From assembly GCA_965198655.1 (NCBI GenBank), contig OZ240668.1:2604001-2668000 (forward strand): DNA of 64,000 bases, read 5' to 3'. The position numbers and the translations under genes are program-made. A model generated the notes under the pieces. It was given only the letters and a program-made list of their open reading frames with translations, searched no databases and was not told where the DNA came from. Shown here in pieces: positions 25,017-35,236 of the stretch; the first letter of the stretch is position 1, and every line of letters starts with the position of its first letter. This stretch comes from Lichenicola sp965198655. Lineage in GTDB: Bacteria > Pseudomonadota > Alphaproteobacteria > Acetobacterales > Acetobacteraceae.

Positions 25017-25991
25017 ATGGCGCGTGCCCTGCTCGCCCGGCTCGGCCAGACCGTGCTGGTGCTGTTCGGCATCAGCGTGCTGGTGTTCCTGGTGTTCTTC
25101 GCCACGCCGGGCTCCGATCCGATCGCGCGCATCGCCGGGCGCAACGCCAGCCCCGAGACCATGGCGGCGGTGCGACACGCCTACGGCTTCGACCGGCCGC
25201 TGCCGGTGCAGTACCTGCGGCTGATGGACTCCCTGTTCGTCACCCGCGACCTCGCCTCGTTCGTCGACCACGGGGAGCGCGTGGTACCGGAGGTGATGCA
25301 GGCGGCCCCCGTCACCCTGTCCCTGGTCGGCGGGGCGGCGGTGGTGTGGATCGTGGTCTCGATCGCCATGGGCACGGTCGCCGCCGCGACGCGGGGCTCG
25401 ATGCTCGACCGCGGGCTGATGATGCTGGGGCTGGTCGGGATCTCCATGCCGGTGTTCTGGCTGGGCGAGGTCGCCAACCTCCTCACCCAGAGCCGCTACC
25501 ATGACACCTGGATGTTCTCCTGGGTGCCGGGCCTCGGCTACGTCCCGCTGCACCTCGACCCGATGGGCTGGGCCAGGCACCTCCTGATCCCGTGGTGCGT
25601 GCTGGCGGTGCTGTTCATCGGCATCTATGGCCGTGTGCTGCGCGCCGACCTGGTCGCGGTCTCGGGCGAGGACTTCATGCGCACCGCCCGCGCCAAGGGC
25701 CTGACCGAGACGCGTGTGCTGCTGCGCCACGGCCTGCGCACCTCGCTGGTGACCTTCGTGTCGCTGTTCGGGCTGGACTTCGCCCAGCTCGTCGGCGGCG
25801 GCGCCCTGCTGACCGAGGTGGTGTTCGGGCTGCAAGGCGTCGGGCGGCTCACCTACCAGGGGCTGATCAACCTCGACCTGCCGCTGATCATGGCGACCGT
25901 CATGTACTCGGCGGTGTTCGTGGTGCTGGCCAACGCCCTGGTGGACTTGGTCTACCTGCTGCTCGACCCGCGGGTGCGCGATGGACGCTGA
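25017..25991 (+). CDS. Peptide ABC transporter permease, DppB/OppB type
   Basis: 324 aa. N-terminus LLARLGQTVLVLFGISVLVFLVFF is typical of DppB, followed by DPIARIAGR and GFDRPLPVQYL, several membrane segments and the EAA loop (DFMRTARAKGLTETRVLLRHGLR). Starts 1 bp after dppC and overlaps the ATPase gene by 11 bp. Confidence 0.92.
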   Translation: MARALLARLGQTVLVLFGISVLVFLVFFATPGSDPIARIAGRNASPETMAAVRHAYGFDRPLPVQYLRLMDSLFVTRDLASFVDHGERVVPEVMQAAPVTLSLVGGAAVVWIVVSIAMGTVAAATRGSMLDRGLMMLGLVGISMPVFWLGEVANLLTQSRYHDTWMFSWVPGLGYVPLHLDPMGWARHLLIPWCVLAVLFIGIYGRVLRADLVAVSGEDFMRTARAKGLTETRVLLRHGLRTSLVTFVSLFGLDFAQLVGGGALLTEVVFGLQGVGRLTYQGLINLDLPLIMATVMYSAVFVVLANALVDLVYLLLDPRVRDGR

Positions 25992-27008
25992 CGCGCCGCT
26001 GCTGGAGGTGCGGGACCTGTCGATCGCCCTGCCGGCGGGGCGGGGACCGGCGGTGCGGATCGTCGAGAACGTGTCGTTCTCGCTCGGCGCGCGCGAGATC
26101 CTGGGGCTGGTGGGCGAGTCCGGCTCCGGCAAGAGCATGACGGCGCTGGCGATGATGGGGCTGATCGACGTGCGCGGTGCGCGGATCACCGGCTCGGCGC
26201 GCTATCGCGGCGAGGAGCTGGTCGGGCTCGCGCCGCGGCGGATGCGGGCGCTGCGCGGCGCCGGGATCGCCATGATCTTCCAGGACCCGATGACGGCGCT
26301 GACCCCGGTCTACACCATCGGCTGGCAGATCGACGAGCAGCTGCGTGCGCACCGGGCGCTGAGCCGCGCCGGCGCCCGGGCGCGCACGGTCGAGCTGCTG
26401 GGCGAGATGGGGGTGCCGGATCCGAGGCGCGCCGCCGACCGCTATCCGCACCAGCTCTCCGGCGGCCTGCGACAGCGGGCGATGATCGCCATGGCGCTGA
26501 GCTGCAACCCGTCCCTGCTGATCGCCGACGAGCCGACCACGGCGCTGGACGTCACGGTGCAGGCGCAGATCCTCGACCTGATCCGCCGGCTGCGCAGCGA
26601 TTTCGGCTCGGCGGTGCTGCTGATCACCCACGACATGGGGGTGGTGGCGGAGACCTGCGACCGCACCATGGTGCTGTATGCCGGCAACATGGCCGAGCGC
26701 GGGCCGACCGCGGCGCTGTTCGCCCGGCCGGCGCATCCCTACACCGCCGGCCTGCTGGACAGCATCCCGCCGCTGCACGGTCCCCGTCCGGCGCGGCTGC
26801 CGTCTATCCCTGGCGCCCCGCCGAGCCCGGCGCAGCGCCCGGCGGGGTGCCCGTTCCAGCCGCGCTGCGCCCATGGCCACGATGCCTGCGCGGTACGGCC
26901 GGCGCTGACGCCGTTCGGGGCGCAGGAGGTCGCCTGCGTGCTGCCGGGCGAGGGCCGCCCGCTGCCGCCGCGCGTCCAGCCGACGTTCGAGCCGACCGTG
27001 ATCCCCGG

Positions 27009-27012
<4 letters not shown>
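25981..27012 (+). CDS. Peptide ABC transporter ATP-binding protein, DppD/OppD type
   Basis: 343 aa. Walker A GESGSGKSM, Q-loop FQDPMTAL, signature LSGGLRQRAMIAMAL, Walker B LLIADEPTTALD, H-loop ITHDMG. The C-terminal oligopeptide-transporter extension has the cysteine pattern CPFQPRCAHGHDAC seen in DppD/OppD, some of which bind an iron-sulfur cluster. Cytoplasmic ATPase pairing with the DppF-type subunit. Confidence 0.92.
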
Positions 27013-27998
<986 letters not shown>

Positions 27999-28010
27999 CG
28001 CCGGCACCGG

Positions 28011-28937
28011 TCATTCCGCCGCCGCCTCCCGGTCCGCCCGGCCCCGCCGCCATTGCCGCGGCGGACGATGCATCACCCGCTTGAAGGTGGTGCTGAACGC
28101 GCTGTCCGACTCGTAGCCGAGCGACAAGGCGATGGCCGACACCGGATCGTCGGAGTTGACCAGCCGGTCCCCGGCCAGCCGCATCCGCCAGCGCGTCAGG
28201 TAGTCCATCGGCGAGGTGCCGACCATCTGGCGGAACCGCAGCGCGAAGCTCGATCGCGACATGCCGGCGCGCGCGGCCAGGTCTCGCAGGGTCCAGGAAC
28301 GTGACGGGTCGTCGTGGATCGCGGCCAGCACCGCACGCATCCGCTTGTCGGCCAGCGCGAACAGCCAGCCGACCTCGCCCTGCCCGTCCGCCAGGTGCAG
28401 CCGGAGCGCCTGCACCAGCATCATGATGGCGAGCTGCTGCGCCACCAGGACGCTGCCCGGCTGCGGGTCGCGCACCTCCTGCCTCATCCGCTCCAGCGAC
28501 CAGCGCATCGCCGCCCGGTCCGCCTCGCTGCGTATGTGCACCACCGGCGGCAGCATCCCCAGCAGGAGGCCGGCGTGATCCCCGTCCAGGGCGAAGTGGC
28601 CGCCCACGGTGGAGAACGCGCTGCCGTCGTTGAACACCGCGATGCCGCCGTTGGACCGCACCGGAAACACCGTGGCGGCGTCCACCGGCGGGAGGGCGAG
28701 GTCGCTGGCGAGCTGGAACGGCCAGCCGCGCGGCAACAGGAAGCAGTCTCCGGTCCGGAGCCGCACCGGGTCGGGCAGGCCATCCAGCGACAGCCAGCAC
28801 GCGCCGGCGGCCACGGCGTAGCACTTGATGCCCACGCGCTGGCTGAACCGGATCGACCAGGGAGCGCCGGCGTCGAGGCCGCCGACGATGGTGCTGCGCG
28901 GCTTCAACAGCGACAGCACGTCTGACAAGGGATCCAT
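28011..28937 (-). CDS. AraC family regulator with N-terminal cupin domain
   Basis: 308 aa. N-terminal Cupin_6-type ligand domain (residues ~1-185; RLRTGDCFLLPRGWPF) and C-terminal double helix-turn-helix with DLAARAGMSRSSFALRFRQ and ALSLGYESDSAFSTTFKRV. Divergent from an SDR gene 121 bp away, a likely target. Closely similar in layout to the second AraC gene at 36563-37540. Confidence 0.9.
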   Translation of the reverse strand: MDPLSDVLSLLKPRSTIVGGLDAGAPWSIRFSQRVGIKCYAVAAGACWLSLDGLPDPVRLRTGDCFLLPRGWPFQLASDLALPPVDAATVFPVRSNGGIAVFNDGSAFSTVGGHFALDGDHAGLLLGMLPPVVHIRSEADRAAMRWSLERMRQEVRDPQPGSVLVAQQLAIMMLVQALRLHLADGQGEVGWLFALADKRMRAVLAAIHDDPSRSWTLRDLAARAGMSRSSFALRFRQMVGTSPMDYLTRWRMRLAGDRLVNSDDPVSAIALSLGYESDSAFSTTFKRVMHRPPRQWRRGRADREAAAE

Positions 28938-29058
28938 GGGCGCCTTTCGGACGATCGCGAAGCTAAGTCGGATCCTACAGCATGGACCGTCCTCGCCGGG
29001 CGCCTATCTTCGGGCGCGGCCCAATGCGGCCGCCTCACCGAAGGCAAGGAGCACACCG

Positions 29059-29949
29059 ATGCGTGTTTTCGTGACCGGAGCGACAGGCTTCGTCGGCTCC
29101 GCGGTTATCGGCGAACTGGTCGGCGCCGGCCATCAGGTGGTCGGGCTGGCGCGGTCGGACTCGGCCGCGAGCACGCTGGCGGCCATGGGTGCGACGGCGC
29201 ACCGGGGCGACCTGACGAACCTCGACTCCCTGCGCAGCGGCGCTGCCGCCTGCGACGCCGTGATCCATGCCGGCTTCATCCACGACTTCTCGAAGTTCAA
29301 GGAAAGCTGCGAGGTCGACCGGCGCGCGATCGAGACCCTGGGCGCGGTGCTGGCCGGTTCCGACCGCCTGCTGATCGTCACCTCGGGGACCGGGCTGCTG
29401 TCGCCCGGCCGGCTCGCCACCGAGGACACCGAGGCGCCGTCCGATGACGCGATGCCGCGCGTGTCCGAACAATCCGCCTTCGCGGCGGGATCCCGCGGCA
29501 CCCGGATCGCGGTGGTGCGCCTGCCGCCCTCGGTGCACGGCGACGGCGACCACGGCTTCGTCCCGCTGCTGATCGGCCTGGCGCGGGACAAGGGCGAGGC
29601 GGCGTTCGTCGGTGACGGGTCCAACCATTGGCCGGCAGTGCATCGGCTCGACGCCGCGAGGGCGTACCGGCTGGTGCTGGAGAAGGGCGAGGCCGGGAGG
29701 CGCTACCACGCGGTCGCGGAAGAGGGCGTGCCGTTCCGGGAGATCGCCGCGGTGATCGGACGCCGCCTCGGCGTGACGGTGGTCGGCAAGTCTCCGGAGC
29801 AGGCAGCCCAGTACTTCGGCTGGTTCACCGGGTTCGCGTCGATCGACAACCTCGTGTCGAGCCAGACGACGCGGGACGCGCTCGGCTGGACGCCGACCGG
29901 GCCTGGCCTGATCGCCGACATCGACCGGCCGATCTACTTCGGAGGCTAG
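29059..29949 (+). CDS. NAD(P)-dependent SDR/epimerase-type oxidoreductase
   Basis: 296 aa extended/atypical SDR. Nucleotide-binding GATGFVGS at residues ~7-14, later HAGFIHDFSKF, HWPAVHRLDAARAY and YFGWFTGFASIDN. Resembles the SDR proteins often controlled by adjacent AraC regulators; substrate unknown. ATG 29059 has AAGGA 8 nt upstream. Its TAG stop is the TA junction of a small palindrome (29947-29974) shared with the convergent gene. Confidence 0.88.
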   Translation: MRVFVTGATGFVGSAVIGELVGAGHQVVGLARSDSAASTLAAMGATAHRGDLTNLDSLRSGAAACDAVIHAGFIHDFSKFKESCEVDRRAIETLGAVLAGSDRLLIVTSGTGLLSPGRLATEDTEAPSDDAMPRVSEQSAFAAGSRGTRIAVVRLPPSVHGDGDHGFVPLLIGLARDKGEAAFVGDGSNHWPAVHRLDAARAYRLVLEKGEAGRRYHAVAEEGVPFREIAAVIGRRLGVTVVGKSPEQAAQYFGWFTGFASIDNLVSSQTTRDALGWTPTGPGLIADIDRPIYFGG

Positions 29950-29974
29950 AGCATGATCATTTGATCATGTTCTA
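29947..29974. repeat. TA-flanked 24-bp palindrome between convergent genes
   Basis: TA + GAGCATGATCA-TT-TGATCATGTTC + TA. The 11-bp arms differ at one position. Each TA is part of a stop codon: TAG of the SDR gene on the plus strand and TAG of the propeller gene on the minus strand. It could serve as a bidirectional terminator hairpin, and its outer TAGAGCA equals the end of the IS630 element at 35236. Confidence 0.7.
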
Positions 29975-31549
29975 AACCCGGTTGATGCGGTATATAGCGT
30001 TTTCCACGTCGGCCGCGACATAAAGCGATCCGTCGGATCCGACCGCCACGCCGCCCGACCTTGGGTAGGGAACATCGAGATACCCGACCGGCAGGCCGCG
30101 CGCGACCTCGGCCCTCGCACCGGTCGCCGCCTCGACCAGGAACAGCCGCCCGTCCCGGGCATCCAGCACCGCGACCGTCCCCTCGGGACCGACCGCGATG
30201 GCGCACGGCGCGTCGAACCCGTCCGCCACGGCGCGAGCCTTGCCGTCGGACAGCGACACGCGAAGCAGGCGTCCCGCCCCGCTCTCGGCGACGTAGACGG
30301 CGCCGTCGCCGGCGTCGACGAGTGCGGAGGGGGTGGCCAGGCCGTCCAGGAGCGTGATCCGGTCGGCGCCCTTCGCGCGGACGAGTCGGCCGATGTGCGG
30401 CTCGGCCACGATCAGGCTGCCGTCCTCGCAGGCGATCGCGGCGCTGGGCCGATCGAAGCCGTCGACGTCGCGGACGTGGCGTCCGTCGCGATCGTATACC
30501 TGCACCGCGCCCAGCCCCTCGCCGGTGAGCACGACATGGTTCGGTCCCACGCTGACCGAGCTCGGAAACTTCAACGGCGCCGCGATGACCCGCGCCACGT
30601 CGCGCACCGCCCCGGTGCGCGCGTCCACCACGCGGTAGGCGCCGGTGTCGGCGACGTGGATCTCGTCGCCCCCGGGCCCGGTCGCCATCGCGATCTTGCG
30701 CGGGAAGCCGAGCGCGCCAGAGATGATCGTCCGCACCGCGCCGGTCCGCGGGTCGACCGCGTGCACGCCGTTGTCGGCCATGTTGCTGACGTAGATCAGC
30801 CCGTCCGCGCCCATGGCCATGTTGTCGGTCGCGGTGGCGAGCCTGGCGACGGCGCGCTTGCGCCAGCGATCGCCGTCCCGGTCGAGCGCCCACAACGCGC
30901 CGGTCTCGTCGTCGAGCACGTAGAGCTGGTCGGCCGCGTCGAACCGGACCGCACCCGGCTTGCCGAACCCGTCCGCGAGCACCGTGGTCGCGCCGCTGTC
31001 CGGATCGACCCGCACCACCTGGCCGCGATCCCAGGAGGGCGCGTAGATCATCCCGTCCGGGCCGAACTGGAAGGCGTTGAGCCCGCCGGTATGATCGGCC
31101 ACCAGACGCGGCGGCGCGGTGCCGGCGAGATCGACTTCCCACAGGCCTTCGCCCATGAACACCTGGCCCGCGAACAGCCGGGCGCCGTCGCGGGTCAGGG
31201 CGATCGAGTTGATGCCCGGCAACCCGGTGGCGAGGTCGCGCAGGCTGCCGTCCCGGTCGCGCCGTCGGACCGCGCCCTCCATGAGCGCGGTCCAGATCAG
31301 CGCGCCGTCGGGCGTGAACAGGAGGTCGTCGGCCTCGCCGGCGAACGGTCCCACTTCGACCGTCACCACGCCGGTCAAGATGTCCAGGGCGAAGATGCTC
31401 TCGCCCAGCACGCTCGCGACGTAGAGCCGCCCGTCCGGCCCGAACGCGACGCCGTTGGCGGTGTGCAACCCCGACCCGGTCGTGATCCGTTCGATCGCGT
31501 AGCCGGGTTCGAGCCGGATCGCGCCGTGGATGCCGTCGTGCTGGGTCAT
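29972..31549 (-). CDS. NHL/SMP-30-like beta-propeller protein, unknown substrate
   Basis: 525 aa made of repeated propeller blades with phrases such as ANGVAFGPDGRLYVAS, GGLNAFQFGPDGMIYAP, DNMAMGADGLIYVSNM and AVGSDGSLYVA. This suggests two tandem propellers or one large one. No signal peptide, so cytoplasmic. Could be a lactonase-like hydrolase or a sugar/quinone-binding protein. ATG 31549 has AAGGA just upstream and overlaps the stop of the alpha/beta hydrolase by 4 bp; last gene of a three-gene operon. Confidence 0.75.
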   Translation of the reverse strand: MTQHDGIHGAIRLEPGYAIERITTGSGLHTANGVAFGPDGRLYVASVLGESIFALDILTGVVTVEVGPFAGEADDLLFTPDGALIWTALMEGAVRRRDRDGSLRDLATGLPGINSIALTRDGARLFAGQVFMGEGLWEVDLAGTAPPRLVADHTGGLNAFQFGPDGMIYAPSWDRGQVVRVDPDSGATTVLADGFGKPGAVRFDAADQLYVLDDETGALWALDRDGDRWRKRAVARLATATDNMAMGADGLIYVSNMADNGVHAVDPRTGAVRTIISGALGFPRKIAMATGPGGDEIHVADTGAYRVVDARTGAVRDVARVIAAPLKFPSSVSVGPNHVVLTGEGLGAVQVYDRDGRHVRDVDGFDRPSAAIACEDGSLIVAEPHIGRLVRAKGADRITLLDGLATPSALVDAGDGAVYVAESGAGRLLRVSLSDGKARAVADGFDAPCAIAVGPEGTVAVLDARDGRLFLVEAATGARAEVARGLPVGYLDVPYPRSGGVAVGSDGSLYVAADVENAIYRINRV

Positions 31550-32409
31550 GTGCTGTCCTTCAGGAAATTCGATACGGCGGCGGCGATCGCCGCGGGCTGG
31601 CGCTCGAGTGCCGCGAGAAAGCTCACCGGGATGGACGACGCGATCGCGTTCGGCATGATCGCGCAGAGACGCGGGCCCTGCTCGCCCAAGGACGCTTCCT
31701 CGGGCGAGGTGAATTCCAGCACCAGCGTCCGCGCCTGAATGCGCGCGGCTGCCCCCGCCAGGTCGAAATCGAACACCGCGCGATAGATGGCCGCGGCACT
31801 CTGCCGCCCGCGCAGGAGGTCGACCGCGGTTCGCGCCGCGAGCTCGATCAGCCTCGGATCGGCATCGCCCGCGAGCAACGCGTCGGGCCACCACGCGGCG
31901 TCGACGGCGAGCTTGGTGCGAAGCCAGGCCCGCAAGGGACCGTCAACGCCGTCGGCTTCCCCGTAATGCGCGGCGAACCCGCCCAGTCCGGCGTTGCGCC
32001 GATCCTTCTCGGGCACCAGGCTGTGCGTCTGCCCGGCCAGCACGAGGCGGCCCACCACCTCCGGCCGGTCGGCGGCGAGCGCCGCGGCGACCTTGTTGCC
32101 GGTGTGCATCCCGAACACGTCCGCGCGCTGGATGCCGAGCGCCGCGAGGAAGTCGGCGACGCACGACGCCACCGCCGGCACCGACACCGGGTCGGGCAGC
32201 GGGTGCGAGTCGCCCAGCCCGGGCAGGTCGACGGCGATCACGCGCCGGTCGCACGCCAGAAGCGGGATCAGCCGCTCGAACGATCGCCAGTCGCGCGGCG
32301 TCTCGCCCATCAGCAGGATCGGCGGCCCTTGTCCCGCCTCCGCGTAATGGACCTGGCCCCGCACGGTAGGAGCGTAGGCCTTGGTGAGGCCGGACGGCCC
32401 GGTGGTCAT
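31546..32409 (-). CDS. Alpha/beta hydrolase-fold protein lacking the usual nucleophile serine
   Basis: 287 aa. Fold recognised from PPILLMGETPRDWRSFERLI, IAVDLPGLGDSH and a cap domain. The nucleophile elbow, normally G-x-S-x-G, reads GMHTG, with His where Ser would be. Similar elbows occur in some family branches, so the protein may use a different mechanism or not be a hydrolase. Overlaps both neighbours by 4 bp in the operon opposite LysR. Confidence 0.8.
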   Translation of the reverse strand: MTTGPSGLTKAYAPTVRGQVHYAEAGQGPPILLMGETPRDWRSFERLIPLLACDRRVIAVDLPGLGDSHPLPDPVSVPAVASCVADFLAALGIQRADVFGMHTGNKVAAALAADRPEVVGRLVLAGQTHSLVPEKDRRNAGLGGFAAHYGEADGVDGPLRAWLRTKLAVDAAWWPDALLAGDADPRLIELAARTAVDLLRGRQSAAAIYRAVFDFDLAGAAARIQARTLVLEFTSPEEASLGEQGPRLCAIMPNAIASSIPVSFLAALERQPAAIAAAVSNFLKDST

Positions 32410-33101
32410 GCGTTCTGCCTCCGACGGGTCTCGACGTCGCGCGGGATGCGCCAGGAGCCGTCCGGCAACGCGCCCTCTCGGGTGGCGGCGGCGAGCGCGT
32501 CACGGAGCGCGGCAACACCGAGCGGCAGGCAATAGGCGGGCTTGGCGCGCTCGAACCGCCAGCCTTCGCCGAGCGGACCCGCATCCACCGCGTCGTAGCC
32601 CAGTTGGTCGTGCAGCTCCGCCACCCTGGCCTTCGCGTGCGCGTCGTCGCCCGCGATCGGCAGCGCCCGCCGGTCGGGGCTGCCGGCCAGACGCGCGTGG
32701 CGGTGGAGGTCGCTGGCGAGGATGGCGTTGAACGCCTTGACGATCCGCGCACCTGGCAGGCGTCGCGCGAGCAGCTCGCTGGTGGTGGTCAGATGCCGAT
32801 CGAGCTCGGTGAAGACGCCGTCCCGGCCGGGATAATAGTTGTTCGCGTCGAGCACGATCTTGTTTGCCAACGCTTCCGCCGGCAACGCGTCGAGCCCGGA
32901 CAACGGGATCGCGACCAGCACCAGCTCTCCGGCCAGTGCCGCCTCCCGCGCCGTGCCGGCCTCGCAGCCGATCTCCGCGCAGAGCGGCGCCAGGAACGCC
33001 GGCCCGCTTCTGTTGCCCAAGGTGACCTGGTGGCCCGCCGCGACGGCCAGGCGGGCGATGCCGGCCCCGACCAGGCCGGCTCCGATGATACCCAACCGCA
33101 T
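32406..33101 (-). CDS. NADP-binding oxidoreductase, F420-dependent NADP reductase-like
   Basis: 231 aa. N-terminal Rossmann motif GIIGAGLVGAGIARLAVAAG and GNRSGP as in the coenzyme F420-dependent NADP reductase family, whose bacterial members are mostly of unknown function. Later IVLDANNYYPGRDG and RIVKAFNAI are family-typical. ATG 33101 has AAGGAG upstream. First gene of the operon, divergent from a LysR gene 103 bp away. Confidence 0.85.
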   Translation of the reverse strand: MRLGIIGAGLVGAGIARLAVAAGHQVTLGNRSGPAFLAPLCAEIGCEAGTAREAALAGELVLVAIPLSGLDALPAEALANKIVLDANNYYPGRDGVFTELDRHLTTTSELLARRLPGARIVKAFNAILASDLHRHARLAGSPDRRALPIAGDDAHAKARVAELHDQLGYDAVDAGPLGEGWRFERAKPAYCLPLGVAALRDALAAATREGALPDGSWRIPRDVETRRRQNA

Positions 33102-33204
33102 GACCGCTTGCTCCTTGCCGGTTCGACTGCGGACGTCATGTGGTTCCTGCACGGACGGTGATAAACGATTGCGCGGGAGCGTCTGTCGCAACGGAGGGTA
33201 CGCA

Positions 33205-34173
33205 ATGCTTGATCGCCTCACCAGCATGGCGGTGTTCGTCGCGGCCGCGGATGCGGGATCCTTCGCCGCTGCCGCGGGCCCGCTCGGCCTGTCGCCGCAG
33301 ATGGTGGCGCGCCATGTCGCGGCGCTCGAAACGCGGCTCGGCGTTCGCCTGCTCAACCGAACGACGCGGAGCCAGGGGCTGACCGAGACGGGCCGCACCT
33401 ACTACGAGCGCTGCCGGATCGTGCTGGCGGAGGTCGAGGCGGCCGACGCGCGTGCCGGGAACGCTCGTGCGGAGCCGCATGGCCGGTTGCGGATCAGCGC
33501 CCCCGTCACGTTCGGCGCGCACAGCCTGGCGCCCGTGGTCGCGCGATACATGCGCGATCATCCCAAGGTGGACGTCGACCTGTTCCTGACCGACCGCTTC
33601 GTCGACCTCATCAACGAGGACGTGGAGGCGACGATCCGGATCGGGCCGCTTGCCGACTCCGAGCTGATCGCCCGGACGCTGGTGCCCTACCGCCTGGTCG
33701 CCTGCGCCTCGCCCGCCTATCTGCGCGAGCGTGGCACACCGGTGATCCCGGACGATCTCGCCGGCCACGACTGTCTCGGCTATGCTTACCGCACGCGCCC
33801 GATCGACAAGGAGTGGCTGTTCACCCGCGACGGGCGGACCCATGCCGTACGGATCAGCCGCCGCCTCGAGGTCAACGACGGCGTCGCGTTGTTGTCGGTC
33901 GCCGTCGCGGGCGGGGGCATCGTGCTAGCAGCCGAGGACGTGCTGCGAGAAGCGATCGAGGACGGTCGGCTGGTCAGGGTGCTGCCGGGCTTCGACCCGC
34001 CGTCGCGGCCCATGCACCTCGTCTACGTTCCCGATCGACGCCAGACCCCGAAGCTGCGCGCGTTCATCGACGCCGTGTCGTCAGCCTTCGGGTCGGCGAA
34101 CAACGTCGGAGATGACGCAGTCGCGGATCGTCATCGTGGTCGGACGCACGCTGCGTCGATGAGGTCGCCGTGA
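33205..34173 (+). CDS. LysR family transcriptional regulator
   Basis: 322 aa. Winged HTH at residues ~1-60 (MLDRLTSMAVFVAAADAGSF, LSPQMVARHVAALETRLGVRLLNRTTR), then the periplasmic-binding-like effector domain. GGAGGG lies 6 nt before the ATG. Likely controls the divergent reductase-hydrolase-propeller operon. The last ~25 residues (SANNVGDDAVADRHRGRTH) are unusual for the family. It is convergent with the YaiI gene across repeat copy 4. Confidence 0.9.
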   Translation: MLDRLTSMAVFVAAADAGSFAAAAGPLGLSPQMVARHVAALETRLGVRLLNRTTRSQGLTETGRTYYERCRIVLAEVEAADARAGNARAEPHGRLRISAPVTFGAHSLAPVVARYMRDHPKVDVDLFLTDRFVDLINEDVEATIRIGPLADSELIARTLVPYRLVACASPAYLRERGTPVIPDDLAGHDCLGYAYRTRPIDKEWLFTRDGRTHAVRISRRLEVNDGVALLSVAVAGGGIVLAAEDVLREAIEDGRLVRVLPGFDPPSRPMHLVYVPDRRQTPKLRAFIDAVSSAFGSANNVGDDAVADRHRGRTHAASMRSP

Positions 34174-34180
34174 CTCGTGA

Positions 34181-34344
34181 CTTCGGTGGATGGCGAGGGA
34201 AGCCCGGGGGCTTTGCCCCTGGACCCCATGAAGGGCGGAGCCCTTCAAACCCAATTTAAGAAATAGGGGTCTGGGGCCTCCGGCCCCAGCGGGTCCAGGG
34301 CAGAGCCCTGGCCTTGCTTCCTGGTCGAACACGAGTTCTCGAAC
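34181..34344 (+). repeat. Four-hairpin repeat, copy 4
   Basis: All four hairpins are intact at 34203-34316. The conserved tail continues to GAGTTCTCGAAC at 34333-34344, a degenerate right terminal repeat; the left terminal repeat is not clear. Lies between the convergent LysR and YaiI-like genes. Confidence 0.82.
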
Positions 34345-34349
34345 AGCTC

Positions 34350-34844
34350 CTAGCCGGTCACGAACCCGGCCTTGCGCAGGCGCACCACCGCGGTGTCGAG
34401 CGCGTTCAGGAACGCCGAGCGGTCTTTCGGTCCGAACGGTCTCGGGCCGCCGGTGACCTGGCCGGTCGCGCGCAGGTCCTCCATCAGGTTGCGGGTCGCC
34501 AGCGTCATGCCGATCGAGTCCGCGTCGAACCGGCGCCCGGTCGGGCCCAGCACCTCGGCGCCGGCGGCCACGCAGCGCGCCGCCAGCGGCACGTCGGCGG
34601 TGACCACCACGTCGCCGCGCGCCGCGCGCTCGGCGATCCAGCCATCGGCCACGTCCGGCCCCGCCTCCACCACCACCCGCTCGATCAGGGGCAACCGGGG
34701 GATCGCGATCAGGCTGTTCGACACCACGAACACCGCGAGCCGGTAGCGCTCGGCGACGCGGTAGATTTCCGCCTTGACCGGGCAGGCGTCGGCGTCGACG
34801 AAGATCCGGATCGGGCGGGGCGGCTGGTTCGTGGACCCTGGCAT
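34350..34844 (-). CDS. YaiI/YqxD family protein (DUF188)
   Basis: 164 aa. N-terminal IRIFVDADACPVK is the family signature, with acidic residues resembling a PIN/nuclease-like site; later VVTADVPLAARC and GPRPFGPKDRSAFLNALD. Biochemical role not established. It begins 66 bp from the divergent ynfA-like gene; repeat copy 4 ends 6 bp after its stop. Confidence 0.9.
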   Translation of the reverse strand: MPGSTNQPPRPIRIFVDADACPVKAEIYRVAERYRLAVFVVSNSLIAIPRLPLIERVVVEAGPDVADGWIAERAARGDVVVTADVPLAARCVAAGAEVLGPTGRRFDADSIGMTLATRNLMEDLRATGQVTGGPRPFGPKDRSAFLNALDTAVVRLRKAGFVTG

Positions 34845-34909
34845 GGACGCTGGCTATCGCACCGGCGCAGGGTTGGGAACCATGTTCGCCCCGATCGGAG
34901 CCCGCCCGC

Positions 34910-35236
34910 GTGATCGCCCTGCCCGTGTTCGCCGCCGCCGCGCTTGCCGAGATCGCAGGCTGCTTCTCGTTCTGGGCGGTGTTGCGCCTGCAACGGTCAG
35001 CCTGGTGGCTGGCGCCGGGCCTCACCGCCCTGGCGCTGTTCGCCTGGCTGCTCACGCGGGTGGACGCCCCCGAGGCTGGGCGCGCCTACGCGACCTATGG
35101 CGGCGTCTATATCTGCGCCTCGCTCGGCTGGCTCTGGGCGGTCGAGGGCACCCGTCCGGACCGCTGGGACTTGGCCGGTGCCGCCACCTGCCTGATCGGC
35201 GCAGGCATCATCCTGTTCGGCCCTCGCACTGCTTAG
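34910..35236 (+). CDS. YnfA family membrane protein (UPF0060)
   Basis: 108 aa, the same length as E. coli YnfA, with four hydrophobic helices (e.g. LPVFAAAALAEIAGCFSFW, VYICASLGWLWAVEG, LIGAGIILFG). These resemble small-multidrug-resistance-type transporters. GTG start with GGAG 9 nt upstream. The stop TAG uses the TA target of the IS630 element plus the first base of the element; removing the element would leave TAG as well, so the protein is unaffected. Confidence 0.88.
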   Translation: MIALPVFAAAALAEIAGCFSFWAVLRLQRSAWWLAPGLTALALFAWLLTRVDAPEAGRAYATYGGVYICASLGWLWAVEGTRPDRWDLAGAATCLIGAGIILFGPRTA

